64,000 bases of DNA from Paenibacillus aestuarii (GCF_027789125.1 NZ_JAQFVF010000079.1:1-64000), one strand, 5' to 3'. Counted from the first letter of the stretch, positions 7,896 through 17,055 are shown. Program-made: numbers and translations. The notes: generated from the letters alone by a model not told the origin.

Positions 7896-9446
7896 CTATT
7901 CCGTCTCAAATCTATGTAACAACGCCCGTGCCTCTTCGTGATCTGGTTCAAGTATTAATAATTGTCTAGTGTAATTCAAGGCATCTTCTTCCAGTTCCAA
8001 CTCGAAACAACAAATGGCTAAGCAAAAATAGACGGTGGATACGATCTCCTCTTGGTCTTCATGTATCGATAATTCTAAATACCGTTTGGAGTCCTCGTAC
8101 ATTTCCATCTCAAACAGTAACAAACCAGCCTCAAGCGCAATGTCATAACGCTGCTCCATGACGTAGTACGACGACCACATAAGCTGTATACCCTGAAGAA
8201 TATCCTGCTTTTCCTCAACTTCTGCGTCCTGCAACAGGCTTGAGATCTGCTTCGTGCTCTGAATGAAGAACTCCGCATCATATCCACCTAGACGCCAAAA
8301 ACTTAATATTTGCTGAAGTTCCATGCTCTCTAGATTTTCATCTACCCATACCTTCAAACTATAAAATTCGTCCGGACCAAAGCGTTCAAAAAATCGGCGA
8401 TAAGCTAATCTTGTCTGGAAGTAGTCCATCGGTGTATCCATATTGATCATACAACCAACATTTATATGTTGATAATGATGCGGTGGAAATAACACGAGGG
8501 CTCCGTTCTGCTCCCAAACTTGCTGAAGTGCATGGTAGTTTGCCGTTAAAGAAAAACTTCCATGTAGGATCAACTCTGGTGGTTCCGCCAATTTCCAGTT
8601 TTCCAGTAAGTGATCTCCTTTGTCAGCCGTTATTAATACAAATCCCTTTTCTGACAATTGGTTTAAGCGCTCTATACAAGATAAGCCAGCGAGTGGAAAT
8701 AAAATATGCGAACCTTCCAATTGCTCCTGATAGGTAGCTATGACATCACGGTAAGCATAAGTTTCTTGCTCGTATTCCGGTGCATGCCGATACTCATAAT
8801 GTAAAGAAATTTGATCAAGTAATTCGGACGGTTTAAGTGAATCCTTATGCTTAGGATAATCGATGAAAACATCTGCTTCGTAAATTTCACCTTCGCTCAC
8901 ATAAAGCAATTCTTGCGGAATACTATCAAAAAAGTAGTTAGCCACAATGACTAAAGGCTGTTTTAAATCACCTTTTCTAATGGTTGTCTCTGAGATAATT
9001 AAATGCAAATCTTTGTCATGCACAGCATCATATCGTGCAAAATCGAGTATTCCCTTAGCGATAAAAGTCTTTAGAGCAGGGTGCTCCTTCCATGCCAACA
9101 CATTGTTCATCGCCAGATCCGTCATGATATATTGAAACGAAGGTAACGTTAATCCTGCATAGTCAATTAACTGACATAACTCGTGTAACACATGAAAAGC
9201 AAAACGCCCCGCTCCTGCGCCAAGCTCTACAATAAGAACGGGCTCTGTGCTAGCTTGCTTCATTGCCCGATCTTGTAGAAAGCCGAAAATCATTTCTGCA
9301 TAGGCCGCAGCAATCATTGGATTGCTTGTGATATATTGAGGAACTTGGTCGTTGTTCCAAGCCTTTAAGCCTTCTTGTTCATAATATGCCCTCTGAATAT
9401 TCCATATCGGTGCTTCACTAAAGCGGTAAGAAGTATGAATTGTCAT
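7896..9446 (-). CDS. MidA-like SAM-dependent methyltransferase with C-terminal helical repeats
   Basis: 516 residues. Residues about 35-330 resemble the NDUFAF7/MidA SAM-dependent methyltransferase family: IVELGAGAGRFAFHVLHEL is the SAM-binding motif I, YIMTDLA is motif II, and VIVANYFFDSIPQELL matches the N-x-x-x-D-x-(I/L)-P motif of MidA. About residues 400-516 are alternating helices with TPR-like periodicity (YDIALEAGLLLFEMEMYEDS, then CFELELEEDALNYTRQLLIL). MidA relatives methylate an arginine of a complex I subunit in mitochondria; the bacterial target is unknown. The repeat tail suggests a protein partner. AGGAAA lies 9 bases upstream of the ATG. Neighbours give no clue. Confidence 0.6.
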   Translation of the reverse strand: MTIHTSYRFSEAPIWNIQRAYYEQEGLKAWNNDQVPQYITSNPMIAAAYAEMIFGFLQDRAMKQASTEPVLIVELGAGAGRFAFHVLHELCQLIDYAGLTLPSFQYIMTDLAMNNVLAWKEHPALKTFIAKGILDFARYDAVHDKDLHLIISETTIRKGDLKQPLVIVANYFFDSIPQELLYVSEGEIYEADVFIDYPKHKDSLKPSELLDQISLHYEYRHAPEYEQETYAYRDVIATYQEQLEGSHILFPLAGLSCIERLNQLSEKGFVLITADKGDHLLENWKLAEPPELILHGSFSLTANYHALQQVWEQNGALVLFPPHHYQHINVGCMINMDTPMDYFQTRLAYRRFFERFGPDEFYSLKVWVDENLESMELQQILSFWRLGGYDAEFFIQSTKQISSLLQDAEVEEKQDILQGIQLMWSSYYVMEQRYDIALEAGLLLFEMEMYEDSKRYLELSIHEDQEEIVSTVYFCLAICCFELELEEDALNYTRQLLILEPDHEEARALLHRFETE

Positions 9447-9481
9447 TTAAACGATTTCCTGTTCTCTGGAAGTTTTTCGAT

Positions 9482-9509
9482 GAACAAAGAGCCTCATGAG
9501 GTGAGGCTC
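9482..9509 (-). terminator. Hairpin between helicase and methyltransferase genes
   Basis: GAGCCTCA / TGAGGCTC (9489-9496, 9502-9509), followed on the minus strand by TTTGTT. It lies 230 bases downstream of the helicase stop and upstream of the methyltransferase start, so it probably ends the helicase transcript. The rest of 9510-9740 shows no gene. Confidence 0.55.
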
Positions 9510-9740
9510 AAACGTGTTATCGTTAATCTTTATTGTATAACACTTTATCTATCCAAATTGTATCTTCAAAATGTTCATCTCGAAGATTGCAGCATATAAA
9601 GCTGGCTTTTTCTCTTGAAAGGGTCTTTCTGTACGTGTAGGTAATTTTTGGTTTTGGAACCGATAAGTGTATCATGTACATTCCCTTTTTTTTTAATCTT
9701 AATTCCTTAACTTCTGATGAACTGCTATTATTTTTGCTCT

Positions 9741-11042
9741 TTAGGAACGCCGTCTCCAGCGGCGGCTGGAACCTTCGGAAGTACCTTTCCTCCCAGTAGA
9801 GTCGCTCCGAGTGGAGTTGTCGCCTTGGCCTGGGGTGACACCGTGTTCGGATGATGTGACGCTGGTTTTGATCACGCTAACTGCGTTTGGAGTCGACTCA
9901 TTTATTGTCATCGGATACGGATGATCCTCGGTCACCGGAATCTTCAATTTGATCAGCTTCTCAATATCTTTTAAATAAGGAATCTCTTCGTATTCACAAA
10001 ACGAAATTGCGATTCCACTTAATCCCGCTCGTCCGGTACGTCCAATCCGATGCACATACGTTTCCGGGATATTCGGCAAGTTGTAATTTATGACGTGCGA
10101 CAGCTCCTCGATATCGATGCCCCGGGCCGCAATGTCTGTCGCCACCAGTATACGAGTCACACCTTGCTTAAAGTTTTTTAGCGCAGCTTGGCGGGAATTT
10201 TGCGACTTGTCGCCGTGAATCGCCTGCGCGGTAATCTGCGCCTTCGTCAAGCCCCTCACCAGTCGATCCGCGCCATGCTTCGTACGGGTGAACACAAGCG
10301 CGCTCTCGATCGACTTCTCTTGAAGCAGGTCAATCAACAGCCACAGCTTATTCGGCTTGTCCACAAAGTAGAGCGTCTGCTTGATCCGCTCCGCCGTCGA
10401 GGAAACGGGCGTAATTTCGATTTTCACCGGATTCGTCAGCAGCGAGTCAACCAGAGACGTGATCTCGAGTGGCATCGTCGCCGAAAAGAACAGCGTTTGT
10501 CGTTTCACAGGCAGCTTGGCGATGATCCGTCTCATGTCGTGAATGAAGCCCATATCTAGCATGCGGTCTGCTTCGTCCAGCACGAGAATTTGCACGTGAC
10601 GCAAATCGGCGAACCCTTGGTTCATCAAGTCAATTAGTCGTCCCGGCGTCGCTATGAGAAGATCCATGCCTTGCTCCAGTGCCTGCTCCTGCGCTTTTTG
10701 CGAGACTCCACCTACAATTACCCCACTTCGTAGGTTCAAAAAGCGTCCATAAGATTTAAAGTTGTCAGATATCTGAATGGCTAACTCTCTCGTAGGTGTC
10801 AGGATCAGCGAACGAATGACGTGCTTGCCGCTCGTTTGCTCCTGCTGCTTACTCAGCAGTTGGATAATTGGCAGCAAGAACGCTGCTGTCTTGCCGGTCC
10901 CCGTCTGAGCGCAGCCGAACAAATCACGGCCCTCCAGTACTGACGGAATCGCCTGCTCCTGTATGGGGGTTGGTTTTGTATAATTTTCTTTGGCCAGTGC
11001 TCTAAGTATAGGGGGAATCAGTTTCAATTGTTCAAATGCCAT
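9741..11042 (-). CDS. DEAD-box ATP-dependent RNA helicase, RhlE type
   Basis: 433 residues that unwind short RNA duplexes at the cost of ATP, likely in ribosome assembly or RNA decay at low temperature. All core motifs are present: Q motif (YTKPTPIQEQAIP), motif I AQTGTGKT, Ia PTRELA, GG (VGG), Ib TPGRL, II DEAD, III SAT, IV LVFTRT, V ATDIAARGID and VI HRIGRTGRAG. The short C-terminal tail after residue 370 is basic and ends GSSRRWRRRS, typical of RNA-anchoring tails of RhlE-like proteins. ATG 11042 is chosen because AAGGAG precedes it at 7 bases; the frame is open 14 codons further. Confidence 0.88.
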   Translation of the reverse strand: MAFEQLKLIPPILRALAKENYTKPTPIQEQAIPSVLEGRDLFGCAQTGTGKTAAFLLPIIQLLSKQQEQTSGKHVIRSLILTPTRELAIQISDNFKSYGRFLNLRSGVIVGGVSQKAQEQALEQGMDLLIATPGRLIDLMNQGFADLRHVQILVLDEADRMLDMGFIHDMRRIIAKLPVKRQTLFFSATMPLEITSLVDSLLTNPVKIEITPVSSTAERIKQTLYFVDKPNKLWLLIDLLQEKSIESALVFTRTKHGADRLVRGLTKAQITAQAIHGDKSQNSRQAALKNFKQGVTRILVATDIAARGIDIEELSHVINYNLPNIPETYVHRIGRTGRAGLSGIAISFCEYEEIPYLKDIEKLIKLKIPVTEDHPYPMTINESTPNAVSVIKTSVTSSEHGVTPGQGDNSTRSDSTGRKGTSEGSSRRWRRRS

Positions 11043-11360
11043 AAAATCTCCTTCTTTATACCACCGTCGATGCGGAGGTTTCACTTCTTGCAGTATACAC
11101 CAGATACGAGGTGGAGCGCTGTATTATCTGTATCGGAAAATTTTACTTATGATGGATAGCTGGCAGCTTAGCACAACCCCGCTATCCAAACTGTGGTATG
11201 ATATAGATGACATTAATGCAGATAGACAGGCTAAGGCTACTCATACGAAAGAATTAGATCAATTTAAAGAGGTTCTACATATATTCTTGGACCCTCACTA
11301 GTGGTTAAGAAACAGCAGGAAAACAGCTGTCATTCAATAAACGGAAGGAGTGCGTTCGTT
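11043..11360. other. Divergent promoter region, helicase / MBL hydrolase
   Basis: 318 bases without a convincing gene. A 50-codon frame starting at 11152 (MMDSWQLSTT, stop near 11301) has plausible composition but no Shine-Dalgarno site. TGGTATGAT near 11191 looks like an extended -10 box for the downstream hydrolase gene, but no good -35 accompanies it. Confidence 0.35.
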
Positions 11361-12011
11361 ATGCAGATTAAATGGTATGGCCATTCATCGTTTCTGCTGA
11401 TTTCGGATGCCGGAACGAGAATTCTCATCGATCCCTACTTTAAGTTTCTTGGCTACCGCATGCCGGTTCCGGTTGAATCGGATATTGTCGTGGTTACGCA
11501 TAATCATGGCGATCACAATAAAATTAACGCTGCATCGGGCGATTACTTGCTAGTGAAAGAGCCGAAAGCATACAGCCGTGACGATGTGATCATTCACGGG
11601 TTCAAAACTTTCCACGATAAGGTGAACGGGAAGAAAAGAGGGCCTAATCTTATTTTCCGCTTCCAGATAGACGGACTGACGATCTGTCATTGCGGGGATC
11701 TGGGGCATCTGCTTACAGAAGAACAAGTCAATGAAATTGGCAAAGTGGACATTCTCATCGTGCCCGTAGGAGGAAGGATGACGCTCGATGGGACAGAGGC
11801 CGTTCAAGTGATGCGTCAATTGCAAGCGACTGTAGCGATTCCAATGCATTATAGCACGAAGGCATTGGGCATTCTCGGAAGGATAATCTTCGCTAAGCTG
11901 GACAAATTCCTAGAGGCTGCCGGGACACGGACAACAGACGTGAAGACGTTGAACGTATCCAAGGAAAGCCTTGCCCAGTTTGCTGGCATCGTTACTATGC
12001 AATATGAGTAG
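11361..12011 (+). CDS. Metal-dependent hydrolase, metallo-beta-lactamase fold (UPF0173-like)
   Basis: 216 residues. MQIKWYGHSSFLL is the usual opening of the UlaG/YtkL-type branch, VVTHNHGDH is the H-x-H-x-D-H zinc site, ICHCGDLGHLL supplies the next ligand, and AIPMHYST the last histidine. LIVPVGGRMTLDG is also characteristic. Members hydrolyse lactone or phosphodiester bonds, or are uncharacterised; the substrate here is unknown. Cytoplasmic, as no signal peptide is seen. ATG 11361 preceded by GGAAGGAG; the frame extends 20 codons upstream without a good site. Confidence 0.75.
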   Translation: MQIKWYGHSSFLLISDAGTRILIDPYFKFLGYRMPVPVESDIVVVTHNHGDHNKINAASGDYLLVKEPKAYSRDDVIIHGFKTFHDKVNGKKRGPNLIFRFQIDGLTICHCGDLGHLLTEEQVNEIGKVDILIVPVGGRMTLDGTEAVQVMRQLQATVAIPMHYSTKALGILGRIIFAKLDKFLEAAGTRTTDVKTLNVSKESLAQFAGIVTMQYE

Positions 12012-12062
12012 AAGCGTAAGAGACAAAGGCTCGCATGCAAATGCTGCTGCTGTTTCGTTTTT

Positions 12063-12091
12063 TTGAAATTTCATATGTTTTTTGCTAGAAT
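12063..12091 (+). promoter_or_regulatory. Candidate sigma-A promoter for the two-component genes
   Basis: TTGAAA at 12063-12068, a 17-base spacer, and TAGAAT at 12086-12091. It lies about 120 bases upstream of the response-regulator start, with the following hairpin inside the predicted leader. Confidence 0.6.
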
Positions 12092-12107
12092 GAATTGCTA
12101 ATAGAAT

Positions 12108-12152
12108 CGGGAGAGGGACGCTTCACATCGAAGCATCCTCTCTCGTTTTTTT
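12108..12152 (+). terminator. Hairpin with T-run in front of the response-regulator gene
   Basis: An imperfect stem between about 12109-12124 (GGGACGCTTC side) and 12130-12144, followed by seven T residues. It may simply end the hydrolase transcript about 100 bases after its stop. Because a good promoter lies just upstream, it may instead act as a leader terminator for the two-component operon. Confidence 0.65.
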
Positions 12153-12212
12153 CATTGTATAAAAATGGATGTCATTGCGAGACTAATTATATTTGGATTG
12201 AAGGAGCGGAAC

Positions 12213-13754
12213 ATGGAGGCTAAGGGCAGAATCCTCGTGGTTGACGATGAAATGCTGGTACGTCAAGGAATTATCCATTTGTTGAACTGGGAAAGTGAAG
12301 GGTTTCAAATCGTCGGCGAAGCCGCCAACGGCAAGGAGGCGCTGGAGCTGGTTCATTTGCACCGGCCGCATATTATTTTGACCGACATTGTGATGCCGGT
12401 GATGGACGGCACAGAGCTGGCGAAAGTCGTAAAAGCGATGTATCCGGACATTGAAATCGTCGTGTTGAGCAGCTTCGGCGAATTTGAATATGTGCGCTCG
12501 ACCTTTCAGAGTGGCGTTGCCGATTATATGCTGAAGCCGAAGCTCGATGCTGCTTCTCTGTTGGCCGTGTTGCATAAAACGGCTCAGCGCATCCCCGAGC
12601 TGCGGGGTATGGAGCCGACCGGTGATAGCAAGCATTCCCTGGATTATATTCTGGACAAGCTGATTTCCGGCTATTCCATCCCATACGACCGTCAGGAGCT
12701 GGAAAGCGCTCTTCCTTACACTGGCTTTGCGCTATTGATCGCGGATGCACAGATGGGTTCGGCAACGTTACAACGTGGCGAAGAATGGGCCGAGGCCGTC
12801 ATCGGAGCCACTGTGCAGCATATGCAAAGCCCGCTGACCGTGCGGCTGCTGTCTCAACAAGACGGGCAAATCCGCTTTTTGCTGAACCTGAATCCGGAGG
12901 CTAAAGCGGACGCCGCTCGTTTGGTTAGACAGCTTGCGGAAACCGGGACCAGCTCGGGCATGGGCTTGTTTTTCGCGCTTAGCCGATTTTTTACAAATAT
13001 TGAAGCCATACATGAAGTCTATTCCAATGAAATTATGCAAATCGTCAACCACCGCTTCTTTTTGTCAAACCGGCAGTACTTGATTTTGGATGAGCTGAAG
13101 GAGCAAGGGGAAAGCGTCAGTTTTGATATGGAAGCCTTTAATGCCGGGCTCAATCGCCAAGAGTATCCTCAGGCGTTTGAACGGCTGCGCAGCTATGTGC
13201 AGTCGATGCCCGGGCGGATGGATATGGACATGTTCGCGTTGAAATCGTCTTTAGGCCACAGCCTTTTCAACATTATCGTTTCTTTGCTGCATTTTCACTA
13301 TGAGGCGGCTTCCTTGGATGAAAGCAAGTATGAGTATTTTCGTTCCATCCATGAAGCGGATCATATAACGGACGTGATTGCGCTGGTAGAAAAATTTTTG
13401 AACGAGGCGATGGAATGTGTCACAGGCAAAAAAGCCAGCTCGCCGGCCTTTCAAAAAATTTTACAGTATATCGACGAGCATCTTGCGGAACCGCTGACAT
13501 TAACGGAAGTGGCGAAGTTGTTTCATTTTAACGCCTCGTATTTATCCAATTATTTTGCCGTTCATAATAAAGAAGGCTTTAATGAGTACTTAAACCGCAT
13601 TCGCATCGACAAGGCTTGCGAGCTGCTGCGGGATAACCCGGCGCTTTCGATTGCAGAAATAGGCAGCCTAGTCGGCTACTCCGACCACAGCTATTTTACA
13701 AAAGTATTTCGCAAGTTGAAGGGGATTTCGCCCAGTCTATACCGTAAAAAATAA
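12213..13754 (+). CDS. YesN-type response regulator with AraC DNA-binding domain
   Basis: 513 residues. Receiver domain 1-125: acidic pair Asp11/Asp12, phospho-acceptor Asp58 in LTDIVMPVMDG, then LSSFGEFEYV and the lysine of MLKPK. A variable middle of about 280 residues follows. The last 100 residues hold two helix-turn-helix motifs of the AraC family (LTEVAKLFHFNASYLSNYF and LSIAEIGSLVGYSDHSYFTKVFRKLKGISPS). It should activate the adjacent transporter genes when phosphorylated by the sensor kinase encoded 21 bases downstream. Start ATG 12213 has AAGGAG before it; 16 more codons are open upstream without a site. Direct repeats at 15573-15602 are candidate binding sites. Confidence 0.9.
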   Translation: MEAKGRILVVDDEMLVRQGIIHLLNWESEGFQIVGEAANGKEALELVHLHRPHIILTDIVMPVMDGTELAKVVKAMYPDIEIVVLSSFGEFEYVRSTFQSGVADYMLKPKLDAASLLAVLHKTAQRIPELRGMEPTGDSKHSLDYILDKLISGYSIPYDRQELESALPYTGFALLIADAQMGSATLQRGEEWAEAVIGATVQHMQSPLTVRLLSQQDGQIRFLLNLNPEAKADAARLVRQLAETGTSSGMGLFFALSRFFTNIEAIHEVYSNEIMQIVNHRFFLSNRQYLILDELKEQGESVSFDMEAFNAGLNRQEYPQAFERLRSYVQSMPGRMDMDMFALKSSLGHSLFNIIVSLLHFHYEAASLDESKYEYFRSIHEADHITDVIALVEKFLNEAMECVTGKKASSPAFQKILQYIDEHLAEPLTLTEVAKLFHFNASYLSNYFAVHNKEGFNEYLNRIRIDKACELLRDNPALSIAEIGSLVGYSDHSYFTKVFRKLKGISPSLYRKK

Positions 13755-13775
13755 GGAGGGGACAATCGGCTGACA

Positions 13776-15554
13776 ATGGGAACCCGTCTACGGAAAATCG
13801 CAGAACAAAGCTTATTTAGCAAAATTTTTTTCGTCATGGTCATCAGTATTATCTCCATCACGATCTTAACCTCATGGGTGACTGTGCAAATGTCTAAAAA
13901 GCTGTTTGTACAAACTTTCAGTATCACAAATTCGAAGATTATCGACCAAATCAAAAGCGGTTTGGAAGCGTTCCACTACTCCAACGTAAACATAGCGATT
14001 AATACAGCGCAAAGCGCTGCAATCAAAAATTATTTGACCGCGCCGGATGTGAACTCTTTAACGGACAACAGGACCGTTTACAGCATGGAGGAGCAGATGA
14101 ACCGGATCCAATCGCGAATCGGCACCAAAAGCATTGGGATCTTGCTGCTCGGCGGAAACGGCAAAAGCTATATCAGCGACCGTTCCTATTGGTCCGGCTC
14201 CTTGCAAAAGCTGCAGCAAAATCCGATTACGCAAAGTACGCTCAGTCAGCCTGGAAAGCTGCTATACAGCTTCATGAATGCAGAGGCGGCGGGTTGCGGC
14301 GAGTCTTGTCTGGTCGCCTCGAAAGCGTTGTACACACCGGGAAGCGAACAAATTTACGGCACGCTGTACATGATGATCAGGGAAAGCGAATTTAGCGGCA
14401 TTTACAACAGTTTTACAAGCACCGGCAACGATGTGATGATTCTTAATCAATCCGGAGTCATCGTCTCCAGCAATCGGACGGAGCTTGTCGGGACGGCATC
14501 CGACGAGCTGCTAACTAGCGCCAGGACGTTGCAGCAAAAGGGCGGGGCTAATCTCGAACTCGAAATGGGCGGCAAAGACGTTATCGTGCTTGCCGATTAT
14601 TTGCCGTTGTTTGATTTTTACATTGTAAATGTGATCGATAAGAATATGGTGCTTGGCCATATGCTCAACACGCAGGCGATCGTACTTATTTGTACAGGCA
14701 TTGTGGCGGCTGCCGTGCTGGTCGTTTACTTTATTACGCGCAGGCTGACCAAATCGCTGCGAACGCTCGTTAAGAAGATGTCGAACGTAACCAAAAACAA
14801 TTTTAACAACTATATGACCGTCTCCGGCAGCTACGAAACGAGGGAGCTAAGCAATTCCTACAACTACATGCTCGACGAGCTTAATGACTATGTCAGCAGG
14901 TTGGTTGAAACCCAGAAGGAGCAGCGAAGGGCAGAGCTGGCCGCGCTGCAGCAGCAAATTAATCCTCATTTTCTGTATAATACGCTCGCTTCCGTGAACT
15001 TTTTAGTCCAGCGGGGCAGCAATGAGCAGGCGACAGAAACGATTCATGCGCTCATTTCGCTGCTGCAAAATACGATCAGTAATGTCAAAGAAACGATTAC
15101 GGTTGAACAGGAACTGCAGAGCTTGAAGCATTATGTGTTTATTAACCAGGTGCGATATGGCCACGGAATTAAAGTGGATTACTTCGTCTCACCGGATTGC
15201 TTGATGGCGCAAGTGCCCAAGCTGATGCTCCAGCCATTTATCGAAAATGCCTTTTTTCATGCTTTTCATAAAAAACATACAGGCTATATCTACGTCATCA
15301 TCACCAGAGACCGGGAAACGCTTGTCTGCGAGGTCGTCGATAATGGCGACGGAATGGAGCAGGCATCTGATGTGAAAACAACCACGAATTCGACCCATGC
15401 GAAGCAGCCGTTCACAGGCATCGGCATCCGCAACGTTCACGACCGCTTATTGCTGCTGTACGGCAAAGAGTACGGCGTTTCGATGGAGAGCGGATTAGGC
15501 CAGGGTACCAAAATTACGATTAGGCTTCCGTGGATGACCGATCAGCCGGTATAA
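13776..15554 (+). CDS. YesM-type sensor histidine kinase
   Basis: 592 residues. First membrane helix at about 20-42, a large extracellular sensor region to about 297, second helix at about 300-322, HAMP linker, then the His-kinase domain with INPHFLYNTLASVNF (phospho-acceptor His398) and a HATPase domain with PFIENAFFHAF (N box), VDNGDGM (G1) and GIGIRNVHDRLLLLYG (G2). This is the LytS/YesM class that partners YesN regulators and senses extracellular sugars, possibly through the neighbouring binding protein. Start: the GGAGGGG site ends 14 bases before ATG 13776; an in-frame CTG at 13770 would give a better spacing of 8 and could be the true start, two codons longer. Confidence 0.9.
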   Translation: MGTRLRKIAEQSLFSKIFFVMVISIISITILTSWVTVQMSKKLFVQTFSITNSKIIDQIKSGLEAFHYSNVNIAINTAQSAAIKNYLTAPDVNSLTDNRTVYSMEEQMNRIQSRIGTKSIGILLLGGNGKSYISDRSYWSGSLQKLQQNPITQSTLSQPGKLLYSFMNAEAAGCGESCLVASKALYTPGSEQIYGTLYMMIRESEFSGIYNSFTSTGNDVMILNQSGVIVSSNRTELVGTASDELLTSARTLQQKGGANLELEMGGKDVIVLADYLPLFDFYIVNVIDKNMVLGHMLNTQAIVLICTGIVAAAVLVVYFITRRLTKSLRTLVKKMSNVTKNNFNNYMTVSGSYETRELSNSYNYMLDELNDYVSRLVETQKEQRRAELAALQQQINPHFLYNTLASVNFLVQRGSNEQATETIHALISLLQNTISNVKETITVEQELQSLKHYVFINQVRYGHGIKVDYFVSPDCLMAQVPKLMLQPFIENAFFHAFHKKHTGYIYVIITRDRETLVCEVVDNGDGMEQASDVKTTTNSTHAKQPFTGIGIRNVHDRLLLLYGKEYGVSMESGLGQGTKITIRLPWMTDQPV

Positions 15555-15572
15555 GGACATGCAATTCCAAAA

Positions 15573-15602
15573 AAAGTGCAAATTCTAAAGAAAGTACAAA
15601 TT
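15573..15602. promoter_or_regulatory. Tandem direct repeats, candidate YesN operator
   Basis: AAAGTGCAAATT (15573-15584) and AAAGTACAAATT (15591-15602) are 12-base direct repeats with starts 18 bases apart; a weaker GCAATT copy lies just upstream at 15561. AraC-type regulators commonly bind such tandem half-sites about two helical turns apart. They lie 145 bases before the binding-protein gene. Confidence 0.45.
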
Positions 15603-15707
15603 TATCGAAAATAATTAGAATAAGGACGGTTGCAACTTCGAATAATAACACTAATTGAGGAAAAGTAATTCCTAACAGGCCGTTTTGGAAGGATGTTATG
15701 ATTACTT

Positions 15708-15721
15708 TGTAAGCATTTTCA
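15708..15721 (+). promoter_or_regulatory. Candidate cre (CcpA) site
   Basis: TGTAAGCATTTTCA matches the Gram-positive cre consensus TGWAARCGYTWNCW at all but one position. Located 27 bases before the binding-protein start, where CcpA binding would repress in the presence of glucose. Confidence 0.4.
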
Positions 15722-15747
15722 TAACCTTAACAAACAGGGGGAGCAAC

Positions 15748-17055
15748 ATGAAAAAGACACTTTCAGCAGTCCTGCTGTCGAGCCTCTTGCTGCTATCGGC
15801 ATGCGGGAGCAACACCGGCAACACAACGAATACCGCGAAACCTACGGAACAAGCGGCGTCCGGCACGAAGGAAATTACTGTCTGGGCATGGGACAAGAAC
15901 TTCAATATTGCTGCAATGAAGTTGGCGCAAGAAGCGTACGCCAAAGATCATCCTGATGTGAAAATCAACATCGTGGAATACGCCCAGGATGACATCATCC
16001 AAAAGCTGAACACGGGACTTAATTCCGGCACGACCTCGGGTTTACCTAACGTCGTATTGATCGAAGATTACCGTGCCCAAAGCTTCTTGAAAGCGTATCC
16101 TGATTCTTTCCAAGACCTGTCGACTTCCATTAAAGCCTCTGATTTTGCCGATTACAAAATCGGAGCGACGAGTCTAAACGGTAAACAGTACGGTCTTCCG
16201 TTCGATTCCGGCGTAACTGGATTGTATGTCCGCAAAGACTACCTGGAGCAAGCCGGTTATAAAGTCGACGATATGAAGAACATCGATTGGGATAAATTTA
16301 TTGAGATCGGTAAAGCGGTAAAAGCCAAAACCGGCAAAGATATGCTGACACAGGATCCGAACGACCTTGGTTTAATCCGCATGATGATTCAGTCGGCAGG
16401 CTCCTGGTATCTGAAAAGCGACGGCTCTACGCCGGATCTGAAAGACAATGCAGCGCTGAAGGACGCTTTCCAAACTTACAAAACTTTAATGTCCGCCAAT
16501 ATCGTGAAGATTACTTCCGACTGGAACTCTTTCCTGGCTGGCTTTAACAGCGGCGCTGTCGCAACCGTGCCAACAGGCAACTGGATCACGCCTTCAATCA
16601 AGGCGCAAGCGGATCAATCCGGCAAATGGGCCGTCGTTCCGTTCCCTAAACTGAAGAACACAGCGAGCTCGGTCAACGCCTCGAACCTTGGAGGAAGCTC
16701 CTGGTATGTGTTGAATAGCCCAGGTAAAGAGGTTGCCGCGGACTTCCTCGGAAAAACGCTTGGCTCTAACGTAGATTTGTATCAAAAAATGCTGACCAAT
16801 ATCGGAGTTATCGGCACCTATAAGCCTGCAGCTACGGGTGAGGCTTATACGAAAGCGGACGATTTCTTCGGCGGTCAAAAGATCAGCTCTGATTTTGCAA
16901 CCTGGACGACACAAATTCCTAAGGTCAACTATGGCATGCATACGTATGAGATTGAAGATATTCTCAAAGTAGGAGCGCAGAGCTATTTGAAAGGTACAGA
17001 TTTGGATAAAGTGTTGAGTGACGCGCAGTCGCAAGCGGAGTCGCAAATTAAGTAA
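15748..17055 (+). CDS. Sugar ABC transporter substrate-binding lipoprotein
   Basis: 435 residues of the CUT1 family-1 extracellular binding proteins. Signal peptide with lipobox: MKKTLSAVLL, then LLLLSACGSN, with Cys lipidation near residue 20, followed by an STN-rich linker. The mature part begins KEITVWAWDKNFNIAA and has the GLPFDSGVTGLYVRKDYLEQ segment typical of the family. It should capture an oligosaccharide, probably galactose-containing given the two glycosidases downstream. ATG 15748 is preceded by GGGGGAG; the frame is open 21 codons further upstream. It follows the two-component genes, with putative operator repeats and a cre site between, and is separated from the permeases by a hairpin. 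Confidence 0.9.
   Translation: MKKTLSAVLLSSLLLLSACGSNTGNTTNTAKPTEQAASGTKEITVWAWDKNFNIAAMKLAQEAYAKDHPDVKINIVEYAQDDIIQKLNTGLNSGTTSGLPNVVLIEDYRAQSFLKAYPDSFQDLSTSIKASDFADYKIGATSLNGKQYGLPFDSGVTGLYVRKDYLEQAGYKVDDMKNIDWDKFIEIGKAVKAKTGKDMLTQDPNDLGLIRMMIQSAGSWYLKSDGSTPDLKDNAALKDAFQTYKTLMSANIVKITSDWNSFLAGFNSGAVATVPTGNWITPSIKAQADQSGKWAVVPFPKLKNTASSVNASNLGGSSWYVLNSPGKEVAADFLGKTLGSNVDLYQKMLTNIGVIGTYKPAATGEAYTKADDFFGGQKISSDFATWTTQIPKVNYGMHTYEIEDILKVGAQSYLKGTDLDKVLSDAQSQAESQIK

Noticed and set aside
11152..11304. 50-codon frame upstream of the MBL-fold hydrolase
   Set aside because: Plausible composition but no Shine-Dalgarno site and it overlaps a likely promoter region; not enough to call a gene.
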